This document shows positions 44,192-54,123 of a DNA stretch of 64,000 nucleotides, piece by piece. A program made the position numbers and the translations under genes. Where the stretch lies: NCBI GenBank assembly GCA_002917775.1, contig KZ627158.1, positions 344,578-408,577 of the forward strand. The letters are read 5' to 3'. A model generated the notes under the pieces. The model worked only from the letters and a program-made list of their open reading frames with translations, ran no database searches and was not told where the DNA came from. Every line of letters starts with the position of its first letter. Within the stretch, counting starts at the first letter, position 1. The DNA is from Glaciozyma antarctica PI12 (taxonomy: Eukaryota; Basidiomycota; Microbotryomycetes; Kriegeriales; Camptobasidiaceae).

Positions 44192-46930
44192 CACTAAAAC
44201 CTCGCTTTGTCTACTCCCAGCGTCAAAGACCAGAGAAGAGCAGCGCTGGCGTTGATCTACGAGAGGTTGTTTGGGATCCGCCGAAGCGTCTCTCTTCTCC
44301 ATCTCGAACACTTCCTAGGTCGATGTGCAAATCGATTGGCCTTTCTACAACAGTACTATATGCCAAGCACCCTTCATCCCCCTCTCAAGCGTCCTGCACC
44401 TTCCACGACGCTTTCTTGCGCCTCTTCCCCCTGCCCTTCTCCGCAACCTCGAGCTCCTCCTCCGAATCGTCGTCGACACTCATCACATCCTCCTCCTCCC
44501 TCTCCTCAACGTTCTCCCCCTCCCCCTTTTCGTCCTCGTCCTCCTCATTCCCGCGTCCGTCGCGCTGCTGAGTCGCCTTGTCTCGCTCGTCGTCCGAAAG
44601 GCTCGGAATTGGGTAGTGGCGAGCGGGAAGCGCACAGGGAGACTTGGGCTTGGGGCTTAGAGCGAGGAGCTCGCCTTGGGAGTGGTGGACTTGTTGCGCG
44701 CAGCGGAAGTCTTCTTGGTGTTCGTGCCGCTGGCGGGGTTGAGCGAGGCGTCCTGTTCCTTGCGCGCCTTCGCAAGCTCCTTCCTCGCCTTCCTCGCCTC
44801 GATTCCCTGCTTCTGCTCGAGCGCTTCCTGCGCTTGCAACGCCTTAGCCGTCTCCTTCTCCAACCTCAATCGCTCCTTCTCCGCCGCCTCTTCATCCCTC
44901 GCGCGCTTCATCTCCAACAACGTCTCCTGCGTAAAGACCCTCCCCTCGGATTGGTTCCCGAGAGGCCCCTTCTTCTCCGCCTTCTTCCTCCGAGACTCCT
45001 TCTCCGCAGCAATCCGCTTCTCGTCCCGAGCCTCGAAGAGCGCGATCTGCGCGCTGCCCTCGTCAACGATGATCGTAGCATCGCCGAGGAGAGATCGCAG
45101 GGTTGATCGTTGAGGCGAAGGAAGAGAGTTGAGGAGAGTCGAGTCGGCGAGAGACTCGTTCAGGCGCTTGGTGATGGAAATTCGTCGTTTGGTGGGGGAA
45201 TTGAGCAAGGGAGAAAGTTCGCGAGTGGGGGAACGAGGGGGCTGAAGTTCTGCGTTCGAATCGGGATCGATCTCGCGGCGAGGAGTTGCGAGAAGAGCTA
45301 GTCGCTGTTCGTGAGCGGCGAGAGAGTCGACCTTGCTGCGATCGACGGGCCAGAGGCCGCTCTTCTCGAATGCAGAGGTCATTGAAGCTGGAAGCAAGGC
45401 GGAGGTTCGCGCGACGTGGTAATAAGCGAGGCGTAAGAAGCTGAGGAGAACCGAGAACGGGGAGGAACGCACCGTGCAAAAGACGCCTTGTCAACCGCGA
45501 GATCGTCGGCGACGCGGCGACTGATCTCGGCCTTGTAAGCTCGCGAGAGAGGACCGCATAGGCCGACGTCGAGAGGCTGGAGAAAGTCGGTCGCGTGCGA
45601 GGGGAAGCAAATGATGATGATACCGTTGGCGGCGGTATACTCGAGGACTTCGATGGAGAGGTGGGAGGTGTGGCCATCGACCGAGAGGCCACGTTTTTGG
45701 CCAGGAGCGCTGCAGACGAGTTAGAATCTACCATCAAGCCGAGAGCGAGATGCCGCACCAGCGATCTCGCGTGTGGAGATCAAAGTGCTTGATGTAGGCG
45801 AGGCCCAGCTCGTGATCGGTCCATCCCTTCTCGGAGACGCACCACAAGGTCTTCGTCGGAAGCGGCGAGTTGTTGATCCACTGCTGCTGCGGCGCATTGC
45901 CCTTCATGATGATGACGGGAGGGAAGACGAAGCCGCTGGCGGAGACGGTCTCAATCGTGGTGACGTTCTCGCGGTTTCCGCCTGCGTTTCCAGCTGCGTT
46001 AGCTGGTTTAGCGCTCGTAGAATCAAGAAACGACTCACTCTGCTTAGCTCCACCCGCACGACCTTTCGAAAGCTCCCTGCGCGAGACGAGGTAGACCACA
46101 TCCGACCGCTGATCCCAAGCATCGTGCCCTTCTCGTCCATGTTGTACGTGTTCTCAGCGGTAATCGAGTAGCTCGTCGTCGTCTCTTGCAACTGCAGCAA
46201 GCATCAGACAGTGCTCAGCCCGCCAAACAGCCAGAGGACAATGGACTCACCAAGTCAAAGTAGCGCCCAACGGTCTCAGGGTTCTTAGCTAAAACTCGCA
46301 TACAATCGACTGCACGGCTGAGCTTCGTGAAGACGTCCGGCTGTCGCTTCTCAAACCCCAGCAACCACTTCGCACCGAGACGAGCCTTCTTCCCCATGCG
46401 CCGCGCCAGAATGATCTCGCCATAGCTCTTCACCGCACTCGCGTCCAACGGAATGTACCTCCGCTCCATGAGAGCTATCCACTCGAAGAGCACCTTCTCC
46501 TCCGCTGGGCTGAGACGCTGCTGAGACGCGTGCGCTGCTGAGCGGCTCTTCCCTCCTGCCACTCGATCCCGCAATGTCGTCTCCTTGACTCCGTTCTCGC
46601 GCGCAGCAGCTCGTACCGTACTCCCCGCCTTTACGCTCGCAATGGCGACCTCATAGCTCGTCTCCTTCGCACTCGCCGCCGCCACCGCCGTTCGGATTCG
46701 CTTCGAGCGGTTGGCGTTGATTCGAGAGCGCTGAGGAGGGCGCGGCTTGTTCTGGGCGCCCTTCGTTCGACCCATGGTGCTGATAGTCCAGTAGCGGCGG
46801 TCCTCGAGGCGATCCTACGCCATAGGCAGTGAGGAAAGAAGAGACAAGAGTGCGCGGGATCAGGTGCAACTTTCTCGCGCGCCCGCGAAGACAGCGCTTT
46901 GCGCCAGGGGCTCTCTCGGTTTCCTCACTG
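44192..46930. mobile_element. Pogo/Fot1-like DNA transposon (Tc1/mariner superfamily)
   Basis: About 2.74 kb. The left end begins CACTAAAACCTCGCTTTGTC, close to pogo/Tigger-type termini, and is preceded by TA. The right end, read inward on the other strand, begins CAGTGAGGAAACCGAGAGAG and is also followed by TA. The two ends agree at CAnT and AAACC but are otherwise degenerate, so the inverted repeats are imperfect. TA flanks fit the TA target duplication of this superfamily. The element holds one transposase gene on the minus strand (44657-46775). The borders are inferred from these marks, not from a second copy. Confidence 0.55.
44657..46775 (-). CDS. Pogo-like transposase with CENP-B-type DNA-binding region
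   Basis: Start MGRTKGAQNKPRPPQRSRIN (AT-hook-like basic start). A psq-type helix-turn-helix follows (SVKAGSTVRAAARENGVKET), then a CENP-B/Tc5-type HTH (RLSPAEEKVLFEWIALMERR; ARLGAKWLLGFEKRQPDVF). The DDE catalytic core: first Asp in TYNMDEKGTMLG, second in LSVDGHTSHLSIEVLEY, third in FLQPLDVGLCGPL, giving the DDD pattern of pogo elements. A tail of charged coiled coil (DEEAAEKERLRLEKETAKAL) ends KASSSL. Four introns in host style are inferred. The core frame breaks once near 46113 beside a GGG run (between GTMLG and SDVVYLVSRRELSKG). All three acidic residues are present. Confidence 0.88.
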
Positions 46931-47128
46931 TATTTTAAAGCTTCTTACGCCTCAGAAAACTGCACAAGAGCCATGTTCAGAGGTCCCCAGTGGCAGAGAG
47001 CGGAGGACGGTGAACGAGAGAAAAGGCGCGAAAAAATAAAAGGTGCGCGGTTTCCGGGCAAGTGATGGGAGTAAGGACGGCGACTTCTTCGTCTTCCTCC
47101 TCCCTTCCGCGCCCCCAGTCCATCCAAG
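46931..47128. other. Short intergenic spacer between transposon and secreted-protein gene
   Basis: About 200 bases, including the promoter and leader of the gene at 47129. Nothing else seen. Confidence 0.4.
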
Positions 47129-47716
47129 ATGGTCTCCGCCGTACTCGCCTGGGTCCCCCTCCTCTTCGCCCTCTTCCCAGCAGCCACCAACGCTCAAGTC
47201 GCCGGCACCGTCGCTCCCCTCATCTGTCCGTCCCCCCTCCCTCTCCCCACCTCGTACTGACCCTCCCGCACAGACACCTACAACGGCCAATCCGCCCCTT
47301 CCTCCCTCCTCGCCGCCATCTCCACCGCCGGAGCCCCAGCCCGCGCCGCCGGCGCCGTCGGTGCGCCGGCCCACGATACCGCCACAGCCGTCGTCGCAGC
47401 CTTCCCCAGCACTTCCACCGTCGGGCCAGTGACTATCCCCGGCGTGACGAGTGATTTCGCCTTCAGGTCTGCGGAGAGGTGAGTCCTGTTGAGTGGAACG
47501 GGGACAAGGAGCTGATGGGGTGTGAGCAGCGGGGAGGTGCGGCCGACTGCGACTAGGCCGGCTTATACGGCGATTGGGACGATTGCGACTTCGTTGTTGG
47601 TGGTGGGACCGACGGCGACGGCGACTTCTGGTGGAGGAAGAGGAGCGGGGAGCGCGGGAGGAGTGCTGGGAGTGGGAGCGATGGTGTTGGGAGTGGTGGC
47701 TGGGGCGTTCGTGTAG
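47129..47716 (+). CDS. Small secreted protein, probably GPI-anchored
   Basis: About 150 residues from three exons. A signal peptide (MVSAVLAWVPLLFALFPAAT, cleavage likely after NAQ or nearby) is followed by a low-complexity Ala/Ser/Thr/Val-rich body (STAGAPARAAGAVGAPAHDT; TIPGVTSDFAFRSAESG). The C-terminus has a Gly/Ser run (SGGGRGAGSAGG) and a hydrophobic tail (VLGVGAMVLGVVAGAFV) of the kind removed on GPI attachment. It has no recognisable enzyme domain and few charged residues. A cell-surface mannoprotein-like role is a guess from composition. Confidence 0.7.
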
Positions 47717-48030
47717 ACCTTTCGTGGAGGTTTGGGAGGGAGCGAGGAGCCCCCCGTACTATATTTTACACCCTTTCGCTGTTCATGTAAACACCCCCCG
47801 GCTTGTACCCAGTTCACCTCGCTGAGCGAGTTGATTCCCACTTCTCTCTCAACCTCTCCCGACGCCACGGACGAGAAAAAAAAGATTGCCGATGGTCCTG
47901 CCTCGATTTCCGAGCTGACAGTAGGGAGGCAGGAGCGCCGATTCCAGGCCGGGCTCCCACCTCGCACGTTCCGAGCGGTTCCTCCTCCGCTCCTCCTTCT
48001 CCTCCTTTTCGTTCGTTTGCCTCACACCGC
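47717..48030. other. Intergenic, between convergent gene ends
   Basis: About 0.3 kb between the stops of the secreted-protein gene and SEC61. It contains two 3' regions and no recognised feature. Confidence 0.4.
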
Positions 48031-50095
48031 TTATCCAATCAACTCTCCCTGTCGACGCACAAAAGTTAGGACGTCGCAGCAAAAAAGTGAGAGAGGAGCA
48101 CGCACAAAGGCAGACGCATCCCCTCCTGCGCCCTCCTTGACCATCAACTCAAAGTACCTGCACCGACTCATCAGCTCCATCCCCTCCCCCACACGACGAG
48201 CAAACTCACGAGTAAATAATCGTCACCGCCAACAAGATGCCCGTTCCGCTCCCCAGCGCACCGACCAAATCCGTCGCCACACTCAGCAACCCAATCACCG
48301 CTCCTCCAAAGATGGCCGCCGTAGGGATGACCCTCTTGAGCTCCTTGTACATGCTTCCATCCTTGTGTCCATCGGGGGCAGCAAGGACCATGCCTTGCTC
48401 CTTGAGCTGCTTGGCGACGTCTCGAGGGCCCGAGCCGGAGACTTCGATCCAGGTCTTGGAGAAGAGGGCGCAGGCGGAGAGCATGAAGATGATGTAGAGG
48501 GAGGTGTGGATGGGGTCGAGGACGATGGCGGAGAGGGAGCGGGGAGGGGACATGTAGTAGCTCAGTCCGGCGCGGGCGGTGAGCTGAGCTGAGTCCTCGA
48601 GAGGCTGCGCGGCGAGTTAGCACTGGAGGGAGGGAGGGGAAGGAGCGACGTACCTCCCACACGCCGAGGAGACGGATGAAGAAGTTCTCGGGGAACCGGT
48701 TGAAGAGCATCTGGCTGACGACAAAGACGTTCGAGGTGAGGGCGCTCTCGAGCATGATGGGCATCTGCGGTCCTGGAATCAGCTTTCCTCCTACTGCACG
48801 ACAAAAAGGAACGCACGTTGGAGGTGTAGAAGAGCTTGACGGGGTAGGAACCACGCTGTCCACGGTTGCGGTTACTCTTGACGGGGATCTCGACGCGGAA
48901 TCCTTGTAGGTAGATGACGAGAGCAAAGACTCCGACGGTCGCGACGAGGTTCATGACGTTGGGAAGACGCTCCCTGTAGAACGCCTCCTTGAGGGCGCGA
49001 CTCTTGTCGTTCCAGGTGAAGAGGAGGTGGAAGAGCGCAATGAGGGCTCCCTCGAACTCGGGTCCGCCGCCGGTGTTGACGGTCGTGGGGGAGAAGGCCT
49101 TCCAAACGATCGATTCGCAAATGTTGGTCGCGATGAAGAGGTTGATGCCGGAACCGAGTCCGTAGCCCTTCTGTAGTAGCTCGTCGAGGAGGATCACGAT
49201 GAGGGCGGCGACGATGAGTTGGAGGACGAGGAGGAGGCAGACTCCGGCGCCGAGGTCGGAGGGCAGGCCGTAGAGTCCGGTGAGGACGTAGACGGTAGCT
49301 TGGCCGAACGCGATGATCATGGCGAGGACTGCGATAGAAGGAGCGCGGTCAGCTATCGTTCCCTCCCTCGCGTTCCTGGGCCTCGTCGACGCGTTTTCCT
49401 CAGCGCCGACCTTTCCCCCACAACGCACGACACAAGGAACGCCACGTACGCTTCTGAGCTCCACCGTAGAGTGCCCGGTCCTCCTTGAGGGACATGTCGA
49501 CCTCAATGAACCCCGCGCCCGCCAGCAGCTGAATGATCATTCCCGACGTGATGATGGGCGTGATTCCGAGCTCCATCAGCGTTCCCCTGTTGGAGGCGAG
49601 GATGACACGCATCCAGTAGAGAGGATCTGCGCGTGCGAGAAGAAGGCTAGTCAGCTTGGGTGACACGTCGTGTGAAGCCCAGTGCAGCGCGGTGTGGGAG
49701 CGGCGGGAGAAGGCGTACCGGACGAGTCGGAGGACACGATGCCATAGAGGGGGATTTGGGAACAGATGAGGAAGATGAGGAGGGTAACTGCGGTCCAGCC
49801 GACCTGAAGATGGAATAACGTGGTCAGAGACGAACGACTTGGAGACGTGCTCGCGCGCGCGGGGCTTTGTACGACACGTACCTTGGTGTTGAACGGGATC
49901 TAAAACACGCCGTGGTAAGTACGGTACGGGGCGGCGAGAGGTAGGAAGCGGCGCACCTTGCGGTCCGGAGATGAGACCTCTGGGAGGAACGGAAGGAAGG
50001 GCCTGACGAGGTTCAGCGCGCGGAAACCTGACTGGGGGAGAGGGACGCCGTGTTAGCTCTGTTCACTGCTAACAGAGTGGGGTGAGCTGTACCAT
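48031..50095 (-). CDS. SEC61: Sec61 translocon alpha subunit
   Basis: Channel-forming, ten-helix subunit of the ER translocon. The first coding exon is only the ATG (50093-50095). It is followed by an intron of about 65 bp and then [20 protein letters not shown]. Conserved blocks: [60 protein letters not shown] (plug and pore region); [115 protein letters not shown]. The C-terminus is split by a last intron, ending GDASAFGELIG. About eight introns, length near 480 residues. One of the most secure calls here. Confidence 0.96.
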
Positions 50096-50398
50096 CTTGC
50101 GAACGAGTTGAGAGCGTTGGGACGAGCGAGAGTGTCAACTAAAGCGCGGTGAGGGTGACCGCGAGCTTTTGAGCGAGACGAAACGAACGGCGACTCCGAG
50201 TGGATCTAGTGTTCCTTAGCGAGTGCGCCCCCCGAGCTGCTCTCAACAGCGCCTAAGCAAGTCAAGGTGAGCTGTCCTTGCCTGCTCCAAAAAGAGAAGC
50301 TCAAGCTGACCCTGCGCGCTGCCAGAACCCAGCTCCGAATCAGCTCGTCCTCCGGCGTTCGCGCCAAAACTTCCTCGCCGACTTTTGTTGAGCTCGCC
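50096..50398. other. Intergenic, shared 5' region of SEC61 and the FAR1-like gene
   Basis: About 0.3 kb between divergent starts. No named site recognised. Confidence 0.4.
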
Positions 50399-51854
50399 AT
50401 GCCGTACCAGCAACAGCAGCAGCAAGAGTATCAGCAGGGGGAGGACCTACAGATCAGCGACCTCGGCAACACCTCTCACCTCTTTGACCCGATCGGCACG
50501 GTCTGTAAGTGGCTTCTCAAGAGCAGCTCCCTGGCGTCCCAGCTCACGCGCTCGCAGACGAGACCAAGGCTCACTTCATGGACGACGCAAACCGGCGAGC
50601 TGCTGCTCAGGGATTTAGGATGTACGTTGGCGAAGGACGAGCTCTCAAGGACCCAAACGGCGAGCAGAGCGGGAGGGTCGAGTTGGCGTGCTACAAGTTT
50701 CGAGGCAAGGACGCGACGGGAAAGAGGACGAGGGTCGGGGGCTGCAGATTCGTGATAAAGGCGGTGCAAATTTGGGACGAGGAGGTGGAGCCTGAGCTGA
50801 GAAAGTGGAAGCTGGCGGGAGGGCTCTTTGTGAGTTTGCGGCTTTGTGGATCTGAGGGGAGAGCTAATGACGAGGGTGCAGACACATAACCACGAGCTCG
50901 GAGACACCGTCGTCCCCGTTAAGAAGACTCGCAAGGGACGGCCCGCAAAGAACGGCTCAGCGAAACGAGCGAGGTCGCCAACAGCGAGCCCCAGACCAGC
51001 CAAGTTCGTATGCGTCCTGACCCTCCCTTCCTCTCCTCTAACCCGGCTTTCGCAGGCAAGCTCGCCTAGATCCACTCCCCACCGATCTTTTCGACCCCAT
51101 TGTCCCTCTTCCTCCTCTCGAACCGAGCGAACTCGCCTGGCCGGCCTCATCCCCCACCTTCGACCCAGCCTTCCTTCAAGCTCTCGACTTCTCCACGCAC
51201 CCTCCCGATACCGCCTCTGAACCGCACCTTTCAATCCCCTATACATCCGAGCACTCCTTCCCTCTCGACCCCGCCCTCGCAGCCTTTCCTCTCGACCCCG
51301 CTCTCGCAGCCCTCCCTCTCCCCCCTTCTCCCCGATCAGCCCTCGCCTCTTTCCTCGCCTCCATCCCCTCTCCCACGCCCTCCCAGCAAGCCCTCCCTTT
51401 CAGCACCACAGACCCATTCGACCACTCCGCCTCGCAATCCCCTTTCGACCCTCTCTCCCCCTTCCCTGCCGACCCCTTCTCCACCACCCTCTCCGACTTT
51501 TCTCTCGCAAAAACGACCTCGCAGGCACCGGAGCTCAGCGTCGCCCAGTTCTTGGCTCGGGAGCATAAAATGCTCGAGCAGTACGGCGACGCGTTCGTCG
51601 AAGCGGGCTGCAGCGACCTGGCGAGCTTGTTGCGGCTTCCAGAATCGGAGATGCGTGCGTTTGTAGACGAGGATTTGGTGCGCTCTTTCTCTCTCGAACG
51701 GTTGGAGATGGGAACTGATGAGGAGTAGCCGGGGTTGTGCCCGCAGTTGAAGGAGAGGCCGTTTCATCGCAGGTTGTTAATGGCGACGATTGGGGAGTAT
51801 CAGCGGGGGAGACGAAGCTGGGGTCGTGAGGGCGGATTGGAGGAGGGAGTGTAG
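50399..51854 (+). CDS. FAR1-like DNA-binding protein with a SAM-like C-terminus
   Basis: N-terminus MPYQQQQQQEYQQG starts with a Gln tract. A WRKY-GCM1/FAR1-type zinc domain follows: AAAQGFRMYVGEG, the first metal Cys in ELACYKFRG, a second in VGGCRFVIKAVQ, and the closing HxH in LFTHNHELGD. This domain is best known from plant FAR1/FHY3 and Mutator-like transposases and from several fungal regulators. Then basic AT-hook-like KKTRKGRPAKNGSAKRARS, a Pro/Ser-rich linker with a tandem repeat of PLDPALAA (two to three units near 51260-51310), and a helical end (SVAQFLAREHKMLEQYGDAF; VEAGCSDLASLLRLPESEMR) that reads like a SAM domain. No transposase core is present. About four introns. Likely a transcription regulator; target unknown. 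Confidence 0.7.
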
Positions 51855-52344
51855 GCTTGGCTGTCTTGTTGATTTGAACACCGCATTTAGTAGATCGCGA
51901 AACGGGGAAGGGCGAGCGAGACCTCTCGCCATCACGGGAACGCTGCGAACGCACAAGGCGGACTTGGCTTCGTTTCTTCACTCGCGCAACGCTCGAAGCT
52001 CTCTGGTGTTTACTTCTGTAGCTTTCGGTGTCTGGAGGGAGAGAAGCGCGACTGCAGACGCCCAACTCAAACCGTACGAGCTGCTGGACCAATTCCTGTG
52101 ACGCTCCTCGCTCTTTCCTCTTCGCTCTCGAGTTCGTCGTTGGCTGTGCGTCCATCGGCAACGTGTTGTCGAATCGGAAGGAGCGGTTGTATTGCTGTAT
52201 TGCTGAAGGCGCACAAACGAGGGGCGCCGACCTCTTCGCCGCGTTTTTCAGCACTGCGAACAGGAGGCTTTCTCTCGATAAGAAGGAGGACAAACCACTC
52301 CATTATGCAAAAAACAACTCAACTCGCACCCCCCCACCCGACCC
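51855..52344. other. Intergenic, between convergent gene ends
   Basis: About 0.5 kb. Open frames in several phases have no recognised domains. No feature supported. Confidence 0.4.
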
Positions 52345-53885
52345 TCAATCTCTCTCAGCCTTCATCCGCACCACAAGCGCCTCCACCGCCGACCGCATCT
52401 CCGTCGCCCCCTCGTAGTCCCTATCAAGCTTCAACCGCCTCAACCGCTCGATTCCAAACTGCAGCGCGTCCTCGACGACATCGCAGACGAGCAAAGTGGC
52501 TTCTTCGCGCTTCGCAGCGAGCGACTCGGATGCGACGTCCTCGTCCTCGAAGGGCCGTTGACGGCCGACGTAGAGGTCGTGGAATCCGTAGTCCCGATTC
52601 GTCTCGTCGGTTTGAACGGTGGTGTGGTGCTCGTCGCAGTAGGCGAGGAGGTTGGTGGGGAGTGGAGGGAAGAGGCGAGTGAGGGAGAGGGTCGGTGATG
52701 GGAAGGCGGAGAGGTGGGAGAGGAGGTCGAACAAGACGGGTTCGGGTTGGAAGAGTTCATTTTTGGCGGTGAGGGTAAGGGTGAGGGAGAGGGAGGAGAG
52801 GGAGGGGGTGGAAAGGCTTGCGAGAATGGCAGTCGCGTCGGCGTTGGGCGCCGTGAGCCGGAGGTGTCGAAGGTGCGGGAACGTCGTCGGTCGATAGACT
52901 GGGGACATATGGCTATACGTCGACCCTAGCTCCAGATCGAGTCGTTCGACCGATGGGGCGAAGCTCTCCACGAAGAGCCAGTCCCGGCGTCCCAAGGGCT
53001 CATTCCCAATGCTGAAAGCCAGAGACTTGAGCGCGGGGCCCAAACGCCACGTATGGGCTTCCCACGCGAAGGGAAGCTGGTAAAGGGCGGGATACTCCGA
53101 GTCGTCCGGCATGTCGTTGACGACGGTCAAGTGCTCTAAGCTAGCGTGGCCGGTGATGGCAGCAAAAAAGCTGGTGCCCGCGTCCTGTCCTGTCTTGAAC
53201 GTCTCCTGGCCGCGAATGGTGAGGCGTCGGGCGTTGGGAAAGTACTCGAGCGTACCCGCGATTTCGTTCCAAAAAACGTCGACGAACGTGAGGTCCCTGA
53301 TCGACGGACCAGCGTGCCGGAACGCGAGCATGTCGGCCGAATCGTGACGGTTGAAGCGACTGAAAGTGCGGCCTCGGAAGAGGAGTTCCGCCGCGGCCTC
53401 GTCTAGCGACAGTTTGGTGATGTTGAGCAGGTTGGGAAGAACCAGGAGAAGGAGCATTTGGTCCAGCTCCTGTTGTCGGGTGCCAGCGTCAAGGTCGGCG
53501 TGGCGAAAGTAGTGAGCGTGGCTCGCAAGGATCATGTCCTGGAAGATGGGGTCGAGGCATCGACTCGCTTTGAGCGTCCGAAGCAAGGAACGAGGTCAGT
53601 TGAGCTTCGTTCTACGCCAGCAGCTGCTGCGAACAGCTCTGCTCACCGACAAGACATGGGCTGCTGCTAGCGCGTTGAGCTGCTTGTTCACGAGGAACAG
53701 CGCGTTCGCACTCTTGCCGTACCAGTCAACCTCGTAAACTGGCTCCATCGGGGCGTCGAATAGTCGCCTCCGCTCACGATAGTTGTCGTCCTGCTCCCTT
53801 GCCAGCTTGACGATGTACGCCTTTGTTTCGGTCGGAAGTCGCTGAAGCAGGCGCGCGACCGGAGGGGAGGAGCCGGATCTGCCAT
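52345..53885 (-). CDS. F-box-like protein, second copy type
   Basis: The likely start is MADPAPPL at 53885, with the body in a neighbouring frame: VARLLQRLPTETKAYIVKLA, EQDDNYRERRRLF, YGKSANALFLVNKQLNALAA and AHVLS. An intron then leads to TLKASRCLDPIFQDMILASH, a pattern I know from red-yeast F-box-like families (NxLALxxxLF-TLKAS). A leucine-rich-repeat-like C-terminal half follows: NARRLTIRGQETF, LEHLTVVNDMPDD, VERLDLELGSTYSH, LRHLRLTAPNADA and LLSHLSAFPSPTLSLTRLFP. The frame slips one base near 53860, beside a C run, and the TLKAS exon lacks an AG acceptor in the right phase (GG at 53578/53579). Target proteins unknown. Divergent from VPS8, about 240 bases between starts. Confidence 0.55.
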
Positions 53886-54123
53886 CGAGAGGAGGCTCGG
53901 CTGTTTGGGGGAAGTCAGCGGGGGTACGAGAACGGTCAGAGCGACAGCGCCCACCTTGCAGAGTTCCTGTAGTCCGCTGTTCAGGCGTTCGCGAGCTTTC
54001 CAGGCGAGGGGTGTGGCAGGAGAGAGAGGAGCGTCGCCCCCTCGCACTCACCAAGTCGCCAAGTGGAGCGCGGTCCTCCCTCCTCTACTTCGCTTCCAGA
54101 TGCGTCGCTGAACGTACACCGCG

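Noticed and set aside
44207-45106. Plus-strand open frame of about 300 codons over the transposase
   Set aside because: Complement of the charged coiled-coil tail; Leu/Arg/Pro-rich with no domain.
44192-46930. Retroelement or virus-like origin for the mobile element
   Set aside because: No reverse transcriptase, integrase or long terminal repeats; HTH plus DDD transposase and TA flanks fit a plain DNA transposon.
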